The notes under the pieces were generated by a model, which worked only from the letters and a program-made list of their open reading frames with translations, ran no database searches and was not told the origin of the DNA. From assembly GCA_000969725.1 (NCBI GenBank), contig JXSR01S007563.1: a stretch of 25,647 nt of DNA; one strand, 5' to 3'. The position numbers and the translations under genes were made by a program. Position 1 is the stretch's first letter. Each line of letters starts with the position of its first letter. Positions 19,232-25,647 of this stretch are shown in pieces. This DNA is from Ophiothrix spiculata. Taxonomy: Eukaryota > Echinodermata > Ophiuroidea > Amphilepidida > Ophiotrichidae.

Positions 19232-19904
19232 TACCGTATTGTCTCTATTAATCGCCCATTCTCTATTAAAAGCCCACCCTAAAAATTTCAAAGAGAAGTG
19301 TTAAAAATATTCAACATATCACTGACAACAAAACCAGATTAACAGGCTTGTTGAGACAAATCAAATGCACTGCAAAGTATCCATTACTCAGAACCCAAAT
19401 TGTCAAATCTGTTATCATGTCATCATATTCGATTTTTAACGCGAAGCATGATTCTCAATGGAACGTTCAAGAATCGATTTAATGTATTTTCTTTTCTTTT
19501 TCTTCCCGCCATGATGGTTTCTTCATGCTGTGTGTTTTCATTAATTTATGTATTGTATTTTGGCCTGGGATCGGTATGGATCCTAGTTGATCTTGGGCTG
19601 TATGTTTTCTTCTTTTGTTATGAAATAAAGATGATTGAATAAAATTTTTGTGTATTAAGCTTTAACCAACAATCGCTAGTAACAGGAAACAGTACCAATG
19701 AAGTCGCGATCCCGGAATTGATGATAAATTGTCAGTACTTTTGGGTTATCGGGAGCCATATAACAGCAAGTTGCAGTAATTGTTAATAGCTTACTTAGCG
19801 ATTTTGTGCAAATTTTGATGTTGAAAATTGGTCTCTAATAATCGCCCACCCCTCGCCCATGAAATGTTGCCGCCTAGTGGGCCATTATTAGGAACAATAC
19901 GGTA
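19232..19904. mobile_element. 673-bp element with TACCGTATTG inverted ends
   Basis: The left end TACCGTATTGTCTCTATTAA and the complement of the right end (TACCGTATTGTTCCTAATAA) match over about 24 bp with few differences. TATTAATCGCCCA-like subterminal motifs recur near 19270 and 19833. A TA target site is possible. The interior ends in ATGAAATAAAGATGATTGAA near 19640, which looks like the 3' end of a transcript or of a LINE. No transposase is visible. Confidence 0.7.
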
Positions 19905-20095
19905 CATGTATGCTGAAAATTTGACTTGATTTGAACCACTCGTTTTCAAGTTACATACGGCCTTAGCAGGAACACTGCTAATCTCCACATTTAGTGGGGA
20001 CATATTTTACAAATTGCATGATTCTGAATAGTCCTTGATGTTGTAAATCTTATTATCTACAAATTATGTTATTTCATGTTTGTTCTACCTTGCAG

Positions 20096-20229
20096 GAATA
20101 CCAAAACATAGTTGATGCTGAATGGAATATATTATATGACAAATTGGAAAAAATCCACCTGAGCGGGGCCAAGGTTGTGCTGTCAAAGCTGCCCATTGGT
20201 GATGTGGCTACACAGTACTTCGCTGATAG
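20096..20229 (+). CDS. CCT7: CCT7 (TCP-1 eta) internal exon, third of three
   Basis: The exon has 44 full codons plus two bases, bordered by TCTACCTTGCAG|GAA and GATAG|GTAAGG. It encodes [20 protein letters not shown] and then [20 protein letters not shown], ending YFADR (last codon split). This corresponds to apical-domain residues of about 262-306 in human CCT7. The [14 protein letters not shown] segment is the eta version of the GANVVLSQKGI region common to CCT subunits. It joins in frame to the exon ending at 17303 (phase 0) across 2,792 bp. A roughly 205-bp repeat starts only 25 bp after its donor. The next expected exon (DMFCAGR... in human) was not found by eye in the remaining 5.4 kb, so the gene continues beyond the window or after a long intron. 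Confidence 0.96.
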
Positions 20230-20254
20230 GTAAGGAACAATAAACAAGTTCATC

Positions 20255-20465
20255 TCCACAGTAAGTCAGCTGGGAAGATTTGCTCATATCTTCTTCCAGT
20301 GTTTCTCTTGTGGGAAAGTAAACTGGTCAGACATTTCCAGCAGATTTCATTGGGACTGTTCTAGTCTCATCTGAAGTCTGTGATGTTTGACTGTCAAGTT
20401 CCTGAGAGTTGGTCCTGCGTTGTATACGTTCAATAACTTGGACCTTAGATTTGGAACTGACATAT
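20255..20465 (+). repeat. Roughly 205-bp dispersed repeat, just after a CCT7 donor
   Basis: It matches the other two copies very closely, with TATACGTTC in the variable stretch before AATAACTTGGACC. It starts 25 bases downstream of the GATAG|GTAAGG donor at 20229/20230. Its second GTAAGT (20260-20265) therefore lies very close to the real splice site. Confidence 0.92.
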
Positions 20466-20610
20466 TAGAGTGTTAGTGGTATGTATGTCATTTAATTGCA
20501 TTTTTTGTTAGAGATTTTGAAATTATGGCAAATTACTTACATGGTCTTGGATTTTTTTTTCAAGTAAGCACATTCAGAAAGAGTGATAAATATAAATTTT
20601 ACTTTTTGAA
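20466..20610. other. CCT7 intron sequence downstream of third exon
   Basis: AT-rich with an oligo-T run near 20550. No signal beyond the start of the long downstream intron. Confidence 0.5.
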
Positions 20611-20750
20611 AACCACAACTCAGCTATCATATAAGATGTCATCTAAACCCCCGAAATATCTGACTCAAAAATAGATCTTAGAACCACTACTCAGCTATCA
20701 CATAAGATGTCATCTAAACCCCTGAAATATCTGACTCAAAAATAGATCTG
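20611..20750. repeat. 71-bp tandem duplication
   Basis: AACCAC-ACTCAGCTATCA, then TAAGATGTCATCTAAACCCC and GAAATATCTGACTCAAAAAT occurs at 20611 and 20682 with a handful of differences. Recent local duplication. Confidence 0.9.
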
Positions 20751-21616
20751 GTTATTGACATGGCAATGTGGATCTGATTATGATAATCCGGATTGCATCA
20801 CACACCAGATATCTGTTGCCTGCCTGGCTGCCAAAATGTGCAAGATGTACCGAGCTACTGATGGATACAGGAGTGATAGAGATTACGATCAAGATTCCAC
20901 CGAGTCTAGACGGTTTTTGCTGTACCTTGGACTTGGGAGCTGAGTAGGGTGTGACCGACCGAACAGAGTTAGGGTGAGGTTTTTAGAAAAATCCAAACCA
21001 TCCTCCAAAGTTTGTCAACCTCCTTTTGAGTTTGTGTAGGGTTTTGACAGTCGATCATGTATCTTTAGGCTGATGTTGTGTTTGTTTTCCTTAAACTTTA
21101 ATGGTGAGTAGGCGCTATATTTGTTATTATGTGCCTTCTTAGACCTCATTCAAAATGCATCATTTAGGCGTGCCTTAATTCAACCAGTACGCGTATTACG
21201 CAAAATGTGCGCCAATACAAAACAGACGCAAGAGGTTTAGACACAATACAATTGTGACAAGTTACGGCTCGACTTGGGAACAAACCTGAATACCACTATT
21301 ATTGTCTCCATACAGAAATAAAAATGGCACCCAGTCTGTTATAGCCTCTCTAAATCTGTGGACTAATCCGATCTCTCATCTCTTTTACAAGCTTGGTTAG
21401 TGGGTCAGTTCTTGCCAAGGCCCTGCTATTACATCAACATTGACAGTGGATTAGGGTGTGTGTGTGACTGGTCAGACAACACTTAACAGTTGGGCTTATG
21501 TCAGCGGTCACCAGTCAGGCTCCCGTGGGAATGCTTGTTAGTGGATCTATGGTCAGCGGCCAAACTTGATGTGACTAGAATTGACCACAGGCTATTCATA
21601 GGTGTGCAATGGATGT
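20751..21616. other. Anonymous DNA, probably CCT7 intron
   Basis: An open frame at 20755-20943 (62 codons) lies in more balanced base composition but starts on a non-ATG codon and is not similar to CCT7 or anything I recognise. Around 21284-21360 there is distant similarity to 935-1020. Confidence 0.45.
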
Positions 21617-21882
21617 AAGACTTTTAAGACTTGTACAGTTGGTCCGCTGAGGATTTTTTTTATGTAGGATTGGTCCATTGAGGTTTTGCATATTGTATTT
21701 GGTCTAGATGGAATTCAGTCATTTTTGATGAGATTCCGTTTTAAGATTCTAAGACTTTTGAGACTTGTACAGTTGGTCCGCTGAGGTTTTTTATGTAGAA
21801 TTGGTCCATTGGGGTTTCGCATTTTGTATTTGGTCTATGGAATTCAGTCATTTTTGATGTGATTCTGTTTTTAAGATTCTAC
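21617..21882. repeat. 134-bp tandem duplication
   Basis: Copies start at 21617 and 21751. Both contain GACTTGTACAGTTGGTCCGC, GATTGGTCCATT/GAATTGGTCCATT, TTGTATTTGGTCTA and GGAATTCAGTCATTTTTGAT. Small indels separate them. Confidence 0.92.
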
Positions 21883-22041
21883 TCTTTCTGAGTTCTGTTA
21901 AATATTGAGTTTGCTGAAAACTGTTTGTTGGAATTTCTTCATTTTGGCTCACTATAGCATTATTCATTGCTTAACTGCTTTTTTTGGAACAAACTTCCCC
22001 TTATAACGAGGTCATGTCAAAAGAAAACAAGAATAGTTGAA

Positions 22042-22343
22042 TACAGCATTCTGGTACTTTTCTTTTTTTGTTAGTTTCAGTGTAGAAATGTTTTGGTACA
22101 TGATTTTGATTTTAATAATGATGTCTTTAACACTTTCCTCGGTAACACCAGTTAACATGTATACCCTTCCTAAATGATGTTTGCTCAGCACTGTACAGCA
22201 TTCTGATACTTTTCTTTTTTAATAGTTTTAGTGTAGAAATGTTTTGGTACATGATTGTGATTTTGATAATGATGTCTTTAACACTTTCCTCGGTAACAGC
22301 AGTTAACATGTATACCCCTTCCCAAATGATGTTTGCTCAGCAC
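22042..22343. repeat. 151-bp tandem duplication
   Basis: Copies start TACAGCATTCTG at 22042 and 22193. They share GTGTAGAAATGTTTTGGTAC, AATGATGTCTTTAACACTTT and AAATGATGTTTGCTCAGCAC. Similarity is above 90 percent by eye. Confidence 0.93.
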
Positions 22344-23122
22344 GGAGGGCTCACATGACACACGCAATTCTCACTAAGACGACGAAAAACCAAAGTGACA
22401 AAAAAATATGTTTCCAGTTTCCAAACTGACGTTCTGCCTAATCCCGTTCACCTCGCTGCCAAATCCCTGGTATTCTTTTGATTCCTGACTATTACAGCAA
22501 AATGACTCGGAGCGCAAATCTCTCGGGGGCAATGTCAGCACGGTCGAAGACCCCCGTGAGCATAGCAAATGTTGCGGGACAGGTGCTGTTCCAAATGCCA
22601 GCCAACCCCTTATAAATCTTCACACAATCCTCGCTGCAATTGACTTGGACCCGAGATTAATCCAAAAGTACACCGTTCCTAATTCGGGCCGGTGTTGCCA
22701 TATCACAAGTGTGCCAATAATTGATTTGTGGTGCACAAGCTATTTGATTGCCATTGCCATGGAATGTTGACCAGTTTTTATTGGACTGATAGTGTATTTA
22801 GAGTCAGTCGATATCCACTGATAGATGCCCATTGACGTTGCTCGATATCAATATGCGTCGATGAGCGACGAACAATGATGCGTTTTTGCATAGATGGGCA
22901 TCGCGCGATGCGTTGAATTTTTCCGACAAGCAGCGATAATGCAGCATTGGACAATATTCTGGGTTTGTGATTCCGGTTTTTAATTTCTGTATTATTCAAA
23001 ACAAAGATGTTATTATCAGAGACAAACGCATTGGGACCGGATTCACCCGCCTCTCGTATTTATTTCCCCAATGAAATGAGCCCAATTGGGTGTTTTCAGC
23101 CAAGTCCTAGCAACCTCTCCCT
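22344..23122. other. Anonymous DNA with a CpG-rich palindromic patch
   Basis: No gene recognised. Between 22805 and 22915 the sequence holds repeated CGATATC and GATGCG words, the inverted pair GATGCCCAT/ATGGGCATC, and the perfect palindrome GCATCGCGCGATGC (22898-22911). Open frames on the reverse strand at 22374-22568 and 22778-22999 have no recognisable features. Confidence 0.5.
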
Positions 23123-23232
23123 ATGAGTAATGGCACAGTAATCGGCCCAATATACCAGTGACACAACACAACATGTGTAACCAAGTTTGTTTCCATCGCA
23201 ATTGTAAGACATGTCATGCTTGATACCCGTAC
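23123..23232 (+). repeat. Duplicated block A, copy 1
   Basis: ATGAGTAATGGCACAGTAAT to CATGTCATGCTTGATAC is repeated at 24948-25053 with only two or three substitutions. Not similar to a tRNA and without an open frame. Confidence 0.9.
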
Positions 23233-23369
23233 ATATTAGTCAACGCATCGCCAACATCTGGGTGCAATAAGCAGTTCCTGAATGGTTTCAGTGGGCTTGA
23301 AATAGTGATGACAATAGCTCAAAACCTTTTTTCTATTTGAGGCTAGGAGCCGCTGATAGGTACTTTGCA

Positions 23370-23459
23370 CTATGGAATCTTTATATTTATAGAAAGGTGT
23401 GGTAGGCTAGATATGCTTGAGTATTATTGTCCAGAATTGATTGATTGATCCTGCAAAGT
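23370..23459 (+). repeat. Duplicated block B, copy 1
   Basis: CTATGGAATCTTTATATTTA to GATTGATTGATCCTGCAAA recurs at 25560-25647, where the window ends, with about two differences. Blocks A and B occur in the same order at both places. Confidence 0.9.
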
Positions 23460-23983
23460 TTGCATGCTTAAGGGACATCAGATTTTACTAGGAACAGGGA
23501 GGGGTGATTTTGCGAGTTTTTAGAAAAAAAGGGAGTGGGGATTCAAAAATTTGGAAAGATCTCATCACAAAAATTCTACTTTTATGGAACTTGCGGATTC
23601 TCCATACTTATCTAGTAAGTAGGCCTATTACAGGTCTGGTAAATCTTTCTGACTTTTTGAGTTAACATGATCTGGGTTTTAAAAAAAAATTGAAGGGAAC
23701 ACTTTTTAACTTCAGCAAGAGAGGAGTGACCAAAGATTCTTCTGATGGATCTTGTGTGTTCCAAATCTTTTTCAAATTGAACACAGATCAAATACGTCTT
23801 TGCATAAGATTTGTTGACATGATCCATACAGTCAACAAATTCAAAACAAGAAAACGAAAGCCTACTTAATGTTGTTGTTTTTTTCTCACCCGAAGAACCA
23901 TTTTAAGATCCACTGATCCAAGACTGTACATTATCATGCTTTGAGGTGTCCAAGTGTGGGAAAATATTGGATCCAAAACATGA
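23460..23983. other. Anonymous DNA
   Basis: AT-rich sequence. A reverse-strand open frame at 23612-23827 (71 codons) shows no recognisable domain. No RNA gene or element seen. Confidence 0.5.
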
Positions 23984-24134
23984 TAATGATAAAATTGGAT
24001 GATTTACGCCCGATATTTATTGGTCTCGCTATGAGTTTTAAAATATTGGGCTCGACTGCGTCTCGCCCAATATTTTTGCAACTCATAGCTCGACCAATAA
24101 ATATGGGCTCAATCCATCCAATTTTATACCATTA
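23984..24134. mobile_element. Palindromic MITE, about 150 bp
   Basis: TAATGATAAAATTGGATG at the left pairs with CATCCAATTTTATACCATTA at the right. Inside, ATATTTATTGGTCTCGCTAT, GAGTT and AAAATATTGGGCTCGAC pair with GTCTCGCCCAATATTTTT, AACTC and ATAGCTCGACCAATAAATAT. The entire segment can fold into one imperfect hairpin. The target duplication is unclear. Confidence 0.85.
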
Positions 24135-24465
24135 TACAGTGTGCAAACAAAATTAATGAAAAATGGCAGCTATTGCAGATCTGAACGACTTTTTGTACTC
24201 TGATGAAGAACTACCGTAGTGGTAGCCTGAAAATGTTACATTGTTCAAAGGAATTCGAGTGTACTTCACTTCCTGCCACATTCACAAACACAATCCAGAG
24301 AAACAAATTTGTGTCTAGTAGAATTATCAATGTTGTCAGAGTACAAAAAACAAGCCACCAATTTTTCAATTTCTTGAACTAGTTCTTTAATCCAATGATT
24401 TCATCTTTTAAGGAGTAAACTACCGGTTGTCATTTGGAATGCTAAACCCCAATTGGTTGGTTTGG
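24135..24465. other. Anonymous DNA between two MITEs
   Basis: Nothing recognised beyond AT-rich sequence. It ends at the TTAA flank of the second TTAA element. Confidence 0.5.
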
Positions 24466-24930
24466 TTAAAGGGGCATTGGACAAGTTCAGAATCATCCCC
24501 AAACTTTTCCCCAAGTATTTTGAGATTTTTGCATCATTTGAAGTATTAGTAGTAGTAATTTCCGTACAGCATGCAAAGTTTCATTGTCAAATTCAAACTC
24601 TATATTCTTTTATTTCTAATTATCGTTGTCCACAATAATAAATACCGCCCACTTTATATTTTTAAGATCTTAATGCAAACTCAAAATTTCTCTTGATTTA
24701 TCTGCAATCTATGATGTTAAAGGAATGTTTTACAAACAAATCTTTACTCTTTCTTGATAGCATCAAAAATAAATTTACAGAATAGCCTCATAGTCGTACC
24801 GAAGATCAACAAGTTTAAAATAAAATTAAAATTTTTGACTTTTCTGAAGGTTTTGATAAAATTTTTCCAGATATCTGGTATTGAGTGTTATTTTCTAACA
24901 TAAGAAGTGCAAATCATGATGCCCCTTTAA
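24466..24930 (-). mobile_element. TTAA-flanked non-autonomous DNA transposon, copy 2
   Basis: Ends are TTAA|AGGGGCATTGGACAAGT and ATGCCCCT|TTAA. Read on the reverse strand it aligns with 6366-6859, including AAAACCTTCAGAA, TTTTGAGTTTGCATTA and CTTGGGGAAAAGTTTGGGG. The copies differ at many positions and in small indels, so they are old insertions. It has no coding capacity for a transposase. A 20-bp piece of its right end is repeated at 25239-25258 (see findings). Confidence 0.82.
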
Positions 24931-24947
24931 CCCAATTTGAATGGCTA

Positions 24948-25053
24948 ATGAGTAATGGCACAGTAATCAGCCCAGTATACCAGTGACACAACACAACATG
25001 TGTAACCAAGTTTGTTTCCATCGCAATTGTAAGACATGTCATGCTTGATACTG
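24948..25053 (+). repeat. Duplicated block A, copy 2
   Basis: Matches 23123-23232. It sits directly between the right flank of the TTAA element and a SINE-like segment, and is bracketed by a 37-bp exact direct repeat (24911-24947 and 25239-25275). Confidence 0.9.
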
Positions 25054-25059
25054 TTTAGG

Positions 25060-25238
25060 GGGGAATATCACAACCTAAGTGCTGATAGGTCTGCGCCTTC
25101 GGTCATTGGCCGCAAATGGCCTAGTTTAAGGCGAAATGGTTCTGACGATTCCCTTGTTACGGCGTAATAATAATGGCCAGCGCTTTGTATCCACTGGAAA
25201 AGGCGCAATATAAATGCCGGAATTATTATTATTATTAT
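25060..25238 (+). repeat. SINE segment with family 2 3' tail
   Basis: CAGCGCTTTGTATCCACTGG, then AAAAGGCGCAATATAAATGC and ATTATTATTATTATTAT form the same 3' tail as the SINE at 14651-15090. The 5' part is not a clear tRNA, so it may have a different or degraded head. The ATT repeat tail suggests LINE-mediated insertion. Confidence 0.72.
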
Positions 25239-25559
25239 AAATCATGATGCCCCTTTAACCCAATTTGAATGGCTAGTCAACCCATCAAGTCAATTTCTGT
25301 TGATTCCCGGTGAAACAAGGCGATGACACTCTAAGCTTTTCTGATGGTTGGTCAAGTTATATAATCTGGTGACTCATTTGTGAATATTGCCCTATGTATG
25401 TATGTTACCCATAGACTCTGCCTCCCCAGGGTTACCCTATGTCATCTTGCATGTCACCGTTAATTTCCCAAGTATTTTCCTTCTGAAAACTTCCATTCAA
25501 GTCCCAGTGGAATCCCCACAGCATAGCCGCAAGTCTCTCAAATATTATTTGGTTTTGCT
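25239..25559. other. Anonymous DNA after duplicated TTAA-element end
   Basis: The first 37 bp repeat 24911-24947 exactly, including ATGCCCCT|TTAA. The remainder has no recognised feature; an open frame beginning at 25387 has no known similarity. Confidence 0.5.
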
Positions 25560-25647
25560 CTATGGAATCTTTATATTTATAGAAAGGTGTGGTAGGCTAG
25601 ATATGCTTAGGTATTATTGTCCAGAATTGATTGATTGATCCTGCAAA
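25560..25647 (+). repeat. Duplicated block B, copy 2 (cut by window end)
   Basis: Matches 23370-23457 almost exactly. It continues to the last base of the window, so the duplicated block may extend further. Confidence 0.9.

Larger units (their letters stand above)
17304..20095 (+). other. CCT7 intron between second and third visible exons
   Basis: This GT-AG intron of 2,792 bp starts GTTTGT and ends TACCTTGCAG. It holds a 159-bp MITE (17878-18036), a roughly 205-bp repeat (18951-19153) and a 673-bp inverted-repeat-ended element (19232-19904). I see no coding signal in 17304-17877 or 18037-18950. A 78-codon open frame at 18162-18398 starts on a non-ATG codon, resembles nothing I know, and is treated as chance. 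Confidence 0.88.

Noticed and set aside
19400..19642. 80-codon open frame within the TACCGTATTG element
   Set aside because: Hydrophobic and T-rich, with a non-ATG start. Looks like the 3' part of a non-coding or LINE-derived sequence and not a gene.
20755..20943. Possible next CCT7 exon or other exon
   Set aside because: The translation does not match the DMFCAGR segment expected next in CCT7, and there are no convincing splice borders.
1..25647. CRISPR array
   Set aside because: Tandem repeats have contiguous 53-153 bp units without short conserved repeats separated by unique spacers, and the DNA is eukaryotic.

Overview
The window looks like nuclear DNA of a marine invertebrate animal. 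It is AT-rich, intron-rich and packed with short transposable elements and tandem repeats. No bacterial operon, viral genome or CRISPR array was seen. An invertebrate deuterostome (echinoderm, hemichordate or similar) is my best guess. It rests on the animal-type CCT7 sequence and on tRNA-derived SINEs that end in a GCGCTATATAA-type tail followed by ATT repeats. It is an inference, not a proof. The only protein-coding gene I can recognise is the middle of CCT7, the eta subunit of the cytosolic chaperonin TRiC/CCT, on the + strand. Three consecutive exons are present (14363-14534, 17139-17303, 20096-20229). They have canonical AG/GT borders, compatible phases (0 and 0 at the two internal junctions), and introns of about 2.6 and 2.8 kb. 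They encode roughly 156 residues, corresponding to about residues 149-306 of the human protein. The 5' exons (start, ATP-binding GDGTT motif) and the 3' exons were not found here, so about 14.3 kb on the left and 5.4 kb on the right are intron or intergenic DNA. Layout. 1-375 is an 81-bp minisatellite. 376-6365 is gene-poor DNA with three tRNA-derived SINE copies or fragments, a CpG-richer promoter-like patch near 4.15-4.27 kb and a speculative mini-exon near 5.0 kb. 6366-6859 is a TTAA-flanked non-autonomous DNA transposon. 6870-7285 and 7820-8330 are two tandem arrays with long units (113-136 bp and 145-153 bp). 8.8-14.3 kb is mostly anonymous sequence with diverged repeats. 14.36-20.23 kb holds the CCT7 exons. 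Their introns carry a SINE with a fold-back element inserted in it, a Tc1/mariner-like MITE, a CAGAGATGCCAG-ended MITE, a TACCGTATTG-ended element, and three near-identical copies of a roughly 205-bp repeat. 20.6-22.35 kb has three separate two-copy tandem duplications. 23-25.6 kb has a palindromic MITE, a second TTAA element in opposite orientation, a SINE tail and a pair of duplicated blocks. How it works together: only CCT7 has an inferable job, as one of eight subunits of the ATP-driven ring that folds actin, tubulin and other cytosolic proteins. The rest is best read as a record of repeat insertion in and around its introns. No novel multi-gene system is evident. The most interesting items are the nested and duplicated repeat structures and a repeat with splice-site-like motifs that sits 25 bp downstream of a CCT7 donor.
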